From Longimicrobiaceae bacterium (lineage in GTDB: Bacteria; Gemmatimonadota; Gemmatimonadetes; Longimicrobiales; Longimicrobiaceae): a stretch of 23,717 nucleotides of DNA. The notes beneath the pieces were generated by a model. The model saw only the letters and a program-made list of their open reading frames with translations, searched no databases and was not told the origin of the DNA. The stretch spans positions 1-23,717 of the forward strand of contig JASLAX010000034.1 of the NCBI GenBank assembly GCA_030146875.1. The letters run 5' to 3'. The translations under genes were made by a program, and so were the position numbers. This document shows, one piece after another, positions 17,264-23,717 of this stretch (position 1 is its first letter; each line of letters opens with the position of its first letter).

Positions 17264-18463
17264 ATGGGAGGTCCGGTCCAGAACCTTTCGAGCGGCGCCA
17301 TTCTTCCGGCTCCCGCGTGCGACCTGCTGGACCGGTTCACGACGGAGCTGGGGATCCCGCTGACGCTCACCGACCTGCACGGGGCGGTGGTGGCGTCCAC
17401 CGACGGCGCCCTGGCGGGTCACGTGGAGCCGACGGCGGCGGCGCTCGCCGAGACGGGAACGCTCTTCGCCGCCGGCGCGCCGCTGGTGGAGCGCGACGGG
17501 CGGGTCTTCCTGGGGGTGGCGCTCTCCGGCCGCCCCGCGGGCGTGCTGGTGGTGCACGCCGACGGCCAGGGCGCGGCGGCCGCGGCGCCGGTGATCGCCG
17601 TGGCGCTGGGGCTGGCGCTGGACTTCGCCGAGGCGGCGTCGTCGCTAGGGAGCGACCGGGTGGACCCGGGCTGGCTCCTGCACGGCCTGCTGCGCGGCTC
17701 GCGCGAGGAGGCGCAGCGCGCCCGCGTGGTCTCCTCCATCTACGGCTGGAACCTGTTCGTGCAGCGGGTCGCGCTGGTGGTGCAGGTGCCCGCCGCCGAC
17801 CTGCGCCGCCACGAGGGGGTGGGAACGGAGGAGCCCACCGCCATCCTGCGCCGTGCCCTGGGCGCCGAGGGGCGGAGCGCGCCGCTGGGCCAGGTGGACG
17901 AGACGGAGTGGGTGGTGCTGGCCCGCCACGAGCCCGGCGAGCCCTGGGGGCGCGTGCGGCAGGCGGCGGAGCGCATCCACGACGCCCTCTCGGCGGCGGG
18001 GATCCGCGCTACGGTGGGGATCGGCGAGCCGCACCTGCCCGCGAACCGCGTGGCGGCGCTGCGCCGCTCGTACCGCGAGGCCGTCTACGCGGCGCGCTTC
18101 GGTCCCGGCCTGCGCGGCGGACCCGGGGTGTTCGAGCTGCGGACGCTGGGCCCCGCCGCCTTCTTCGCCCCCAGCGGCCCCAGCCGCCGCAACCTGGCGG
18201 CGCTGGTCCTCTCCCCGCTCGCCGCGCAGCCGGCGGTGGTGGAGACGCTCCGGACGTACCTGGGCGCCGACATGTCGGTGGCCGACACCGCGGCGCGCCT
18301 GGGCCTGCACCGCCACACCGTCCGCAACCACCTTGAGCGCGTGTTCTCGCTGACCGGACTGGACCCGCGCACCCTGGAGGGCGCGGTGCAGCTACGCCTG
18401 GCGCTGCTGGTGGCGTCGAGCGATCCCGAGGTGATGGAGAGCCTCACCGCCCCCACCTCGTGA
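17264..18463 (+). CDS. CdaR/PucR-family transcriptional regulator
   Basis: This 399-aa regulator starts at an ATG preceded by GGGAGG at 6-base spacing; the longer upstream frame has no ribosome site and is rejected. Residues about 15-130 form a sensor region that resembles the sugar-diacid recognition domain of CdaR (LLDRFTTELGIPLTLTDLHGAVVASTD). A middle alpha/beta segment (about 150-300) resembles the GGDEF-like domain of this family. The C terminus carries the PucR-type helix-turn-helix: LRTYLGADMSVADTAARLGLHRHTVRNHLERV at about 329-360, followed by a helical end. The length is close to E. coli CdaR (385 aa). The ligand is unknown. The stop overlaps the GTG four codons before the next gene's ATG, and a response regulator and a small protein follow, so these are one operon. 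Direct repeats upstream could be its own operator. Confidence 0.85.
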   Translation: MGGPVQNLSSGAILPAPACDLLDRFTTELGIPLTLTDLHGAVVASTDGALAGHVEPTAAALAETGTLFAAGAPLVERDGRVFLGVALSGRPAGVLVVHADGQGAAAAAPVIAVALGLALDFAEAASSLGSDRVDPGWLLHGLLRGSREEAQRARVVSSIYGWNLFVQRVALVVQVPAADLRRHEGVGTEEPTAILRRALGAEGRSAPLGQVDETEWVVLARHEPGEPWGRVRQAAERIHDALSAAGIRATVGIGEPHLPANRVAALRRSYREAVYAARFGPGLRGGPGVFELRTLGPAAFFAPSGPSRRNLAALVLSPLAAQPAVVETLRTYLGADMSVADTAARLGLHRHTVRNHLERVFSLTGLDPRTLEGAVQLRLALLVASSDPEVMESLTAPTS

Positions 18464-18471
18464 GAGAGCCC

Positions 18472-18903
18472 ATGGTCGATACGCTCCGCGCCCCGAGCCC
18501 CGTCGTGCCGCCCGCCGTCGTGGGGGTCGACGTCCTGCTGGTGGAGGACGACGCCGACAACCGGGAGATCTGCACCGTCATCCTGGAGCACGCCGGCTAC
18601 CGCGTGGTGCAGGCCTGGAGCGGCGAGGAGGGGGTGCGCCTGGCCCGGGGCCTCCTTCCCGCCATGGTGCTGATGGACCTCTCGCTCCCGGGGCTGAGCG
18701 GCTGGGACGCCACGCGCCTGCTGAAGGAGGACGAGGCCACGCGCGGGATCCCCGTCCTGGCGCTGACCGCGCACGGCATGCCCGCGCAGCGCGCGCTGGC
18801 GGCCGAGGCGGGGTGCGCCGGGTACCTGGTGAAGCCGGTCGCCCCCCGCGACATCGTGGCGCGGGTGCGGGAGACGATCGGCGCCCCCTCGCGCGCGGGC
18901 TGA
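18472..18903 (+). CDS. Stand-alone response regulator (receiver domain only)
   Basis: This single receiver domain has 143 aa from the ATG at 18472, which is preceded by GAGAG. An in-frame GTG at 18460 overlaps the previous stop but has no ribosome site, so it is less likely. Key residues are present: the acidic pair in LLVEDDADN, phosphoacceptor D69 in MDLSLPG, a Thr in LALTAHG and K121 in YLVKPV. There is no output domain, so it acts by protein-protein contact, like CheY/DivK-type regulators. A polar 15-20 residue leader precedes the first strand. It follows the CdaR-like regulator by 8 bases and precedes the 79-aa protein by 3 bases. No histidine kinase lies in the operon; the three-PAS kinase 5 kb upstream is a possible but unproven partner. 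Confidence 0.92.
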   Translation: MVDTLRAPSPVVPPAVVGVDVLLVEDDADNREICTVILEHAGYRVVQAWSGEEGVRLARGLLPAMVLMDLSLPGLSGWDATRLLKEDEATRGIPVLALTAHGMPAQRALAAEAGCAGYLVKPVAPRDIVARVRETIGAPSRAG

Positions 18904-18906
18904 CCG

Positions 18907-19146
18907 ATGGCCTTCCGGTCCTTCGTCGATGCACGCGGGCGGGAGTGGGAGGCTTGGGATACGGTCCCGGACGGGGCCAACCGCCTGGTGCGCCCCGGCT
19001 TCGCTGACGGGTGGCTCACCTTCCAGTCCGGTGACGAGAAGCGCCGGCTGGCGCCCATCCCGCCGCAGTGGGACACCGTGCCCGACGCCATGATGCGCCT
19101 CTGGCTCTCGCAGGCCACGCCTGTCTCGGGGGCGAAGCGGGTGTAG
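18907..19146 (+). CDS. Small conserved-looking protein with a repeated WDTVPD motif
   Basis: This 79-aa protein begins at an ATG three bases after the response-regulator stop and ends just before a terminator hairpin. It has no signal peptide or membrane helix and is rich in Trp (6) and Arg. The hexapeptide WDTVPD occurs twice, at residues 17-22 and 55-60, each followed by a short stretch with Arg-Leu (GANRLVRP and AMMRLWLSQ). The two copies use different codons, so this is an old or selected repeat. Between them is a strand-like GWLTFQSGDEKRRL. Codon use matches its neighbours. I do not recognise the family. Its position suggests a small partner or adaptor for the response regulator or the PucR-type regulator. 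Confidence 0.75.
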   Translation: MAFRSFVDARGREWEAWDTVPDGANRLVRPGFADGWLTFQSGDEKRRLAPIPPQWDTVPDAMMRLWLSQATPVSGAKRV

Positions 19147-19189
19147 CGCCGTCGTCGGAGCCCCCCGGACCCGTCGTCCGGACGAGAAG

Positions 19190-19224
19190 GAGCCCACCGT
19201 CCGCCGCGCGCGGAAGGTGGGCTC
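19190..19224. terminator. Bidirectional terminator between convergent genes
   Basis: GAGCCCACC (19190-19198) pairs perfectly with GGTGGGCTC (19216-19224), and the inner TCCGC/GCGGA extends the stem. T/C-rich sequence follows on the plus strand. It lies between the plus-strand regulator operon and the minus-strand plug protein, both ending nearby. Confidence 0.75.
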
Positions 19225-19250
19225 TCTCCGTCTCTCCGTCCCTCCGTCCC

Positions 19251-19973
19251 TCAGTACCTCGTCCAGAGGAGGACGACGGCGCACCCCGCGCCGCGCCCGC
19301 CGAACTCGGGCGGCGCTCCGCCGGTGGAGTAGACCTCGATCCCCTCCAGCTCGCGCGGCATCGTCCACTGGTCGATGGTCCCGGGGCCGATCCGCAGGCC
19401 GTCCAGGAAGACGGCCGGCACGCATCCCCCGCGCCCCTGGATCACGCCGCCGCTGCGCCCCGGCAGCACGCGGAGGCCGGGCGCGCCCAGCAGCACGTCC
19501 GTGGTGCGGACGGGGGCCCGCTGCTCGATCCCGGCGCGGGTGAGGAACCAGCCGAACCCCTCCGACTCGGCGCGGCGGTAGAAGTCCCGGATCGCCGGCG
19601 GGCGCCGCCGCGAGGTGCCCAGCACGGTGAGCGGCTCCAGCAGCACCGTGTCGGGCGAGAGGCGGAAGCGCACGTCCAGGGTGTCACCGTCCCCCAGCGT
19701 CAGCTCGGCCGAGACGGCGTCGCGGAAGCCGACGCGGGCCGCGGCCAGGCGGTAGGTGCCGCGTATCGGCGCCCGCAGGGCGAAGCCGCCGGTCGAGTCG
19801 GTCCGCGTCTCCACGGGCGCGGCGCCGGCGCCGGAAGGGAGCAGCCGCACCCGCGCCGCGGGCACCGCGCACGAGTCGGCACCCGCCGCCAGCACCCTGC
19901 CCTGCACCACCTGCGCGCGGCCGGGAGCGCAGGCGGCGAGGACGGCGGCGGCCAGCAGCAGCGGAACCCGCAT
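19251..19973 (-). CDS. Carboxypeptidase-regulatory-like domain plus TonB-receptor plug, without barrel
   Basis: This 240-aa exported protein starts at an ATG with AGGGAG about 5 bases upstream. The N terminus is a signal with a good lipobox, VLAAC at residues 11-15; cleavage by signal peptidase I after GRAQ is the alternative. Residues about 21-107 form a carboxypeptidase-regulatory-like beta-sandwich (VVQGRVLAAG, DSTGGFALRAPIRGTYRLAAARVGFR). From about 150 comes a TonB-receptor plug-type domain: TTDVLLGAPGLRVL, GCVPAVFLDGLRI, LEGIEVYSTGGAPPEFGG and a terminal VVLLWTRY. The 22-strand barrel of a true receptor is absent and the frame is intact to its stop, so this is a complete small protein, not a truncation by mutation. 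C184 and C231 may form a disulfide. Such plug-only proteins occur in Gemmatimonadota (recollection); their role is unknown. Confidence 0.85.
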   Translation of the reverse strand: MRVPLLLAAAVLAACAPGRAQVVQGRVLAAGADSCAVPAARVRLLPSGAGAAPVETRTDSTGGFALRAPIRGTYRLAAARVGFRDAVSAELTLGDGDTLDVRFRLSPDTVLLEPLTVLGTSRRRPPAIRDFYRRAESEGFGWFLTRAGIEQRAPVRTTDVLLGAPGLRVLPGRSGGVIQGRGGCVPAVFLDGLRIGPGTIDQWTMPRELEGIEVYSTGGAPPEFGGRGAGCAVVLLWTRY

Positions 19974-20209
19974 CGTTCTCCCTCGTGGTGCCCGAGCCCG
20001 GCGGTCTCGCCGGCCTCTCGCCCCGCAGTGTAGCGCCCGGCGGGCCCGCGGGGAACCGTGGCGCCGCGGCGAGGCGCGCGTCCTCTCCGCGCGGGCGGAG
20101 CTTCCCCGACGCGGCGGCGAGGTTCGCCGGACGCGGACGGACGCGGGGGACGCGCATATTCAGTCGAGGAGGGGGACGGCGGGATCGCCACGCGCGTCGG
20201 GAGGGAGCC

Positions 20210-21094
20210 ATGCACACCAGGCGCAGGAGGACGGCCGCGCGCCCCGGCCGGGACGGGTGCGCGGAGGGGGAGCCGCCCCGCGGCCCGGGGCGGCTGGCGT
20301 GGCGGCGCGCGGCGCAGGGAGCCCTGCTCTCGCTGGGCGCCCCGGCCGGGTGGCTCGTCGTTCAGCTCGCCGCCGGGCCGGGGCTGGCGGAGCGGATGGC
20401 GAGCGGCGCGGGGGTCTACCTCTACATGCTCGTGGGCTCCGCGCTGGCGCTGGGCGGGTTCGGGGCGCTCGTGGGGATCCACGAGGACCGGCTGGTGGCC
20501 GCGAACCGGGCGCTGGACGAGCTCTCCGTCTCCGACCCGGTGACGGGGCTGAAGAACGCGCGCTACTTCCGCGCGCGGCTCCGCGACGAGCACGCCCGCG
20601 CCCTGCGCGGCGGGGCGCCGCTCTGCGTGGTGGTGATGGACCTGGACCGCTTCAAGCGGGTGAACGACCGCTTCGGGCACCTGGTGGGCGACCGCGTGCT
20701 GGCCGCCGTGGGCGAGGCCATCGCGGCCACGGTGCGCGCCGGCGACACCGCCGCGCGGCTCCGCGGCACCGCCGCGCGCATGGGCGGCGAGGAGTTCGCG
20801 CTCCTCCTGCCGGAGACGGACGAGGACCAGGGGGAGGCCGTGGCCGAGCGGGTGCGCCGCACGGTGGCCGCGACCGTGGTGTGGACCGACGACGGCCGCC
20901 CCGTGCGCGCCACCATCTCCTGCGGCGTCGCCCGCGCCGGCGCGCCCGGCATCGCCGGCCCGGACGCGGTGTACGCGGCGGCCGACGCCGCGATGTACCG
21001 CGCCAAGCACGACGGCCGCAACCGGACCCGCGTGGCCGGCCGCGAGCCGGCGGAGCCCACCGTCCCCGCGCCCGGAGCGGCGGCGGCTCCCTGA
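20210..21094 (+). CDS. Membrane-anchored GGDEF diguanylate cyclase with altered I-site spacing
   Basis: This 294-aa protein starts at an ATG preceded by GGGAGGGAG. After a basic N terminus come two hydrophobic segments (ALLSLGAPAGWLVVQLAAG near 38-56 and YLYMLVGSALALGGFGALVGI near 68-88), a short linker helix, and a GGDEF domain from about 105 (SDPVTGLKNARYF, VVMDLDRFKRVNDRFGH with the metal-binding Asp). The active-site motif is GGEEF at 192-196. The I-site RxxD (RAGD, 176-179) normally stands five residues before it. Here twelve residues intervene because TAAR-LRG/TAAR-MGG is a tandem duplication adding seven residues. The C-terminal AADAAMYRAKHDGRNR is typical. It is predicted to make cyclic di-GMP, but the duplication lies next to the active loop, so activity and product inhibition may be changed. 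No sensor domain is evident. Confidence 0.9.
   Translation: MHTRRRRTAARPGRDGCAEGEPPRGPGRLAWRRAAQGALLSLGAPAGWLVVQLAAGPGLAERMASGAGVYLYMLVGSALALGGFGALVGIHEDRLVAANRALDELSVSDPVTGLKNARYFRARLRDEHARALRGGAPLCVVVMDLDRFKRVNDRFGHLVGDRVLAAVGEAIAATVRAGDTAARLRGTAARMGGEEFALLLPETDEDQGEAVAERVRRTVAATVVWTDDGRPVRATISCGVARAGAPGIAGPDAVYAAADAAMYRAKHDGRNRTRVAGREPAEPTVPAPGAAAAP
20746..20787 (+). repeat. Imperfect 21-bp tandem duplication inside the GGDEF domain
   Basis: Units 20746-20766 and 20767-20787 agree at 17 of 21 bases, starting with CACCGCCGCGCG in both. They encode TAARLRG and TAARMGG, in frame, immediately before GGEEF. Confidence 0.8.
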
Positions 21095-21338
21095 CGCACG
21101 TCCCAGCCCCGCTCCTCCCACGCCGGCGCGGCGGCCTCCCCGCCCGACGCCGTCCCCTTAGCCGCATCTCCACGATCCTCCACTGCCGGTGGAGCGCGCG
21201 CCGCGACTTGCGCCGCGCCGGCGTGCGGCTGACCTTGCGGAGCCGGGTCTCGCTCGGCCCGGGCGCGGCCCGGCGGGCGCAGCGGCGCGCGCCCTCACCC
21301 TCCTCTCCCCACGGGCGACGCCCAGCCTCCGATCCAGC

Positions 21339-21782
21339 ATGCGGCTCCCCACCTTCCCCGCTCCCGAGCTCGCCGTCCTGGACGGGTTCCCGGGCATCCC
21401 CTGCCGCGTCCTCGCCTCCGTCCGGGAGGGGGACGACGCGTACGTCCTGCTGGACACCACGCCCGACGGGAAGCCCTCCCTCCACGGCGCCTCCGCCGCG
21501 CGCGAGCCCGGCGGGTGGACCGGGGGCACCGGCAGCGGCGGGCCGGGATGGACGCTCACGGACGCGGAGCAGGGCCTGGGCACCGCCGTCGCCTGGGGCC
21601 GCGCGCCCGAGGGCGCGGTCCGCGTCCGGGCGTCCTTCGGCGGCGACGTTCGCGAGGCGCCGGTCGGCAACGGCGTGTACCTCGTCGCCTGGTGGCGCGT
21701 GCCGCGTCCCACGGGAGATCCCCCGCGCGCGGAAGCCTTCCAAGTGGGCGGACGCTGGGTTCCGGCTGCGCCGCCCCGTTGA
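21339..21782 (+). CDS. Hypothetical protein, 147 aa
   Basis: I start this at the ATG at 21339 because the frame upstream (to 21189) is Arg/Ala-rich and lacks bias; no Shine-Dalgarno is evident. There is no signal peptide. The sequence is strand-rich with phrases such as IPCRVLASVREGDDAYVLLDTTPDGKP, a Gly-rich linker (GGWTGGTGSGGPGW, near 57-70) and GNGVYLVAWWRVP near 110-122, ending in a short polar tail. It has a single Cys near residue 22. The pattern suggests a small beta-sandwich or barrel, but I do not recognise a family. It stands alone between the GGDEF gene (244 bases before) and the DGPF/sigma pair (127 bases after). Confidence 0.55.
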   Translation: MRLPTFPAPELAVLDGFPGIPCRVLASVREGDDAYVLLDTTPDGKPSLHGASAAREPGGWTGGTGSGGPGWTLTDAEQGLGTAVAWGRAPEGAVRVRASFGGDVREAPVGNGVYLVAWWRVPRPTGDPPRAEAFQVGGRWVPAAPPR

Positions 21783-21909
21783 TGGGGACGCGCGGACGCG
21801 GCCGATCGCATCGCATCGGGTCGATGTAGAGAACCCGGCCCGCGGCTCCGACTACTCCACGAAGGCGCCGGCGAGCGGCGCGGACGAACCCGGACGAGGA
21901 GAGCGAACC

Positions 21910-22308
21910 ATGAAGTACATGATGATGATGCACGCGCCGCGCGGGACCGGGGAGTACAAGGTGAGCGAGTGGACGCCCGAGGACTTCCAGGCGCACATCG
22001 CGTTCATGCACTCCTTCAACCAGGAGCTGACGGCCGCGGGCGAGCTGGTGGACGCGCAGGGGCTCGCCGCGCCGGGCGAGGCGAAGCTGGTGCGCGCGGG
22101 GAACGACGGGCAGCCCATCACCGACGGCCCGTTCGCGGAGTCCAAGGAGTTCCTGGCCGGCTTCTGGATCGTGGAGGTGGACTCGCCGGAGCGCGCGTAC
22201 CGGATGGCGGCGAAGGCCTCCGCCGCGCCCGGGCCCGGCGGGAAGCCGCTGAACATGCCGATCGAGGTTCGCCAGGTGATGAGCGGACCGCCGCCGAAGG
22301 ACGCGTGA
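21910..22308 (+). CDS. DGPF-type YCII-related protein, partner of the ECF sigma factor
   Basis: This 132-aa protein of the YCII-related/DGPF family starts at an ATG with AGGAGA upstream. The eponymous DGPF motif is at residues 72-75 in ITDGPFAESKEFLAGFWIVE. The N-terminal strand MKYMMMMH and the C-terminal helix SPERAYRMAAKASAAPG fit the ferredoxin-like alpha/beta fold. Proteins of this type are known to be encoded next to ECF sigma factors of group ECF42, as here. Its TGA overlaps the GTG start of the sigma gene by four bases, so the two are translationally coupled. The biochemical role of DGPF proteins is not established; it could be the target or a co-regulator of the sigma factor. Confidence 0.9.
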   Translation: MKYMMMMHAPRGTGEYKVSEWTPEDFQAHIAFMHSFNQELTAAGELVDAQGLAAPGEAKLVRAGNDGQPITDGPFAESKEFLAGFWIVEVDSPERAYRMAAKASAAPGPGGKPLNMPIEVRQVMSGPPPKDA

Positions 22309-23582
22309 CGCACACGTCCGGCGAGGCCGCCGTCGGGCGCCTGCTGCGCGAGCTCGCGCCGCAGGTGCTCGGCGCTGTCGCGCGCAGGCACGGCGACTTC
22401 GACGCGGCCGAGGACGCGGTGCAGGAGGCGCTGGTCGCCGCGGCCCTGCAGTGGCAGGCGAAGGGGATTCCCGCCAACCCGCGCGGCTGGCTGTACCACG
22501 TCGCGCTGCGCCGCATCACCGACCACCTGCGCAGCGAGATGGCGCGGCGGAAGCGCGAGGACGCGGTCGCATCCCAGGTGTGGGCGGAGTGGGCGTTCGT
22601 GCCGCCGCCCGATGGGGAGATGGGCGTGGAGAACGACGACACGCTGGTCCTCCTCTTCATGTGCTGCCACCCGGCGCTCACCCCCGCGTCCGCCATCGCG
22701 CTCACGCTGCGCGCGGTGGGCGGGTTGACCACGGCGGAGATCGCGGCCGCGTTCCTGGTGCCCGAGGCCACCATGGCGCAGCGGATCAGCCGCGCGAAGG
22801 GGAGCATCAAGGCGTCGGGCGTGCCGTTCGCCATGCCCGCGGACCGCGCCGAGCGGCTGGGCGCGGTGCTGCACGTCCTCTACCTGGTCTTCAACGAGGG
22901 ATACGCGAGCAGCGGCGGCGCCGAGCTTCAGCGCACCGACCTGTCGTCCGAGGCGATCCGCCTGACCCGCGCCCTCCGCGCGCTGCTCCCGGCCGACGGG
23001 GAGGTCGCCGGCCTGCTGGCGCTGATGCTGCTGACCGACGCCCGCCGCGCCGCGCGGACGGGGCCGGCCGGCGAGCTGATCCCGCTGGACGAGCAGGACC
23101 GGACGCTCTGGGACCGCGCGCGGATCGCGGAGGGCGTCGCGCTCGTCTCCGAGGCGCTCTCCCGCCGCCCCGTCGGCTCGTACGCGCTCCAGGCCGCCAT
23201 CGCCGCGCTGCACGACGAGGCAGCGAGCGCGGAGGAGACCGACTGGGCGCAGATCCTGGCGCTGTACGACGTGCTGGAGCGCATCTCCGACAACCCGATG
23301 GTGTCGCTGAACCGCGCCATAGCCGCCGCGATGGTGCGGGGGCCCCGGGCCGGCCTCGACCTGCTGGCGGCGCTGGACGACGACCCGCGGCTGCGCGGCC
23401 ACTACCGCCTGGACGCCGTCCGCGCGCACCTGCTGGAGCGCGCCGGCGAGGCGGAGGCAGCCGTGGCACGCTACCGCGCGGCGGCGGAGCGCACGGCCAG
23501 CACCCCCGAGCGGAACTACCTCACGCTGAAGGCCGCCCGGCTGGCGGCGTCGGGGACGGAGGGCGGGACGCGCCAGGCATAG
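22305..23582 (+). CDS. ECF sigma factor, ECF42-type with long C-terminal extension
   Basis: This 425-aa sigma factor starts at a GTG overlapping the DGPF gene stop (GTGA). Sigma region 2 spans about residues 10-80 (DFDAAEDAVQEAL, GWLYHVALRRITDHLRS). Region 4 lies at about 128-170 with the helix-turn-helix LTTAEIAAAFLVPEATMAQRISRAK. Then comes a 250-residue helical extension beginning AERLGAVLHVLYLVFNEGY, with tetratricopeptide-like helical pairs further on (for example YDVLERISDNPMVSLNRAIAAAM and AHLLERAGEAEAAVARYRAAAERT). This architecture plus the DGPF neighbour is characteristic of group ECF42, whose extension, not an anti-sigma factor, is reported to control activity. No anti-sigma gene is present in the window. 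It probably directs its own operon; I could not assign an autoregulated promoter before 21910. Confidence 0.93.
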   Translation: MTHTSGEAAVGRLLRELAPQVLGAVARRHGDFDAAEDAVQEALVAAALQWQAKGIPANPRGWLYHVALRRITDHLRSEMARRKREDAVASQVWAEWAFVPPPDGEMGVENDDTLVLLFMCCHPALTPASAIALTLRAVGGLTTAEIAAAFLVPEATMAQRISRAKGSIKASGVPFAMPADRAERLGAVLHVLYLVFNEGYASSGGAELQRTDLSSEAIRLTRALRALLPADGEVAGLLALMLLTDARRAARTGPAGELIPLDEQDRTLWDRARIAEGVALVSEALSRRPVGSYALQAAIAALHDEAASAEETDWAQILALYDVLERISDNPMVSLNRAIAAAMVRGPRAGLDLLAALDDDPRLRGHYRLDAVRAHLLERAGEAEAAVARYRAAAERTASTPERNYLTLKAARLAASGTEGGTRQA

Positions 23583-23629
23583 CCGGACGGAGGTAGCGGG
23601 AGACGAGAGAAGCGGGCCCCGACCCCACG

Positions 23630-23669
23630 CGCCCGCCCCCGCCGAGGGTGAACAAGCGCGGGGCGGGCG
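23630..23669 (+). terminator. Possible terminator of the DGPF/ECF42 operon
   Basis: CGCCCGCCCC (23630-23639) is complementary to GGGGCGGGCG (23660-23669) around a 20-base loop, 47 bases after the sigma factor stop. CCAAAA follows, with no U tract. Simple G/C richness makes chance pairing possible here. Confidence 0.35.
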
Positions 23670-23717
23670 GGCGGTCCAAAACGCCGAAAACACCCACGAG
23701 GGCGGGGTTGGGGGGGC

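Noticed and set aside
17264..18463. Programmed link between the regulator and DUF5916 as a sugar-acid uptake system
   Set aside because: The genes are divergent and 650 bases apart, with no transporter or catabolic gene nearby; the link rests only on proximity.
21178..21194. CTCCAC-TGCCG-GTGGAG hairpin as terminator of the GGDEF gene
   Set aside because: The stem is only 6 bp, lies 83 bases past the stop and has no U tract; such stems are frequent by chance at this base composition.
23680..23717. G-rich end of the window as a quadruplex or telomere-like element
   Set aside because: It is too short and cut by the window edge, and low complexity is expected at this G+C.

Overview
The window is about 72% G+C by eye. 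It carries genes in both directions with strong third-position G/C bias and few recognisable sigma-70 promoters. The gene content suggests a Gemmatimonadota bacterium, plausibly Longimicrobium-like: a DUF5916 outer-membrane protein with an N-terminal carbohydrate-binding-like domain, a plug-only TonB-receptor-like protein, and 6-bladed beta-propeller proteins next to a TlpA-type redoxin. This assignment is an inference from family content; no rRNA or other marker is present. I see no tRNA, CRISPR array, insertion sequence or phage gene.

Layout. 1-3741, all minus strand: the start of an unknown gene running off the left edge, a six-helix membrane protein, a small secreted protein and an FMN-dependent lactate 2-monooxygenase-like enzyme. 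3742-4270: non-coding, with two hairpins that probably end the next operon. 4271-8219, minus strand: a tightly packed six-gene operon with a recognisable promoter at its head. Its order is a TlpA-like thioredoxin-fold protein, two tandem secreted six-cysteine peptides, two paralogous beta-propeller proteins and a 166-aa protein. Three reading-frame breaks lie in this operon. 8388-11162, plus strand: phosphoenolpyruvate carboxylase (ppc). 11557-13626: a soluble three-PAS histidine kinase, followed by a decayed fragment resembling the ppc 3' part and a strong two-way terminator. 13919-16612, minus strand: the DUF5916 protein. 17264-19146, plus strand: a CdaR/PucR-type regulator, a single-domain response regulator and a 79-aa protein, coupled as one operon. 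19251-19973, minus strand: the plug-only protein. 20210-21094: a membrane GGDEF protein with a 7-residue tandem duplication between the I-site and the active site. 21339-21782: an unknown protein. 21910-23582: a DGPF/YCII protein coupled to an ECF42-type sigma factor with a long C-terminal extension.

How the genes work together. The best candidate for an undescribed system is the 4271-8219 operon. Two exported peptides share the nearly mirror-symmetric cysteine pattern C-x3-C-x6-C-x8/9-C-x6-C-x3-C. They are translated directly after a membrane-anchored CPAC redoxin and before two extracytoplasmic beta-propellers. This suggests disulfide-stabilised helical-hairpin peptides whose redox state is handled by the redoxin and which may be bound by the propellers. 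The frame breaks mean the operon may be decaying, or the sequence may contain errors there. The rest of the window is signalling (kinase, response regulator, c-di-GMP enzyme, ECF sigma factor), cell-envelope genes and central carbon metabolism.
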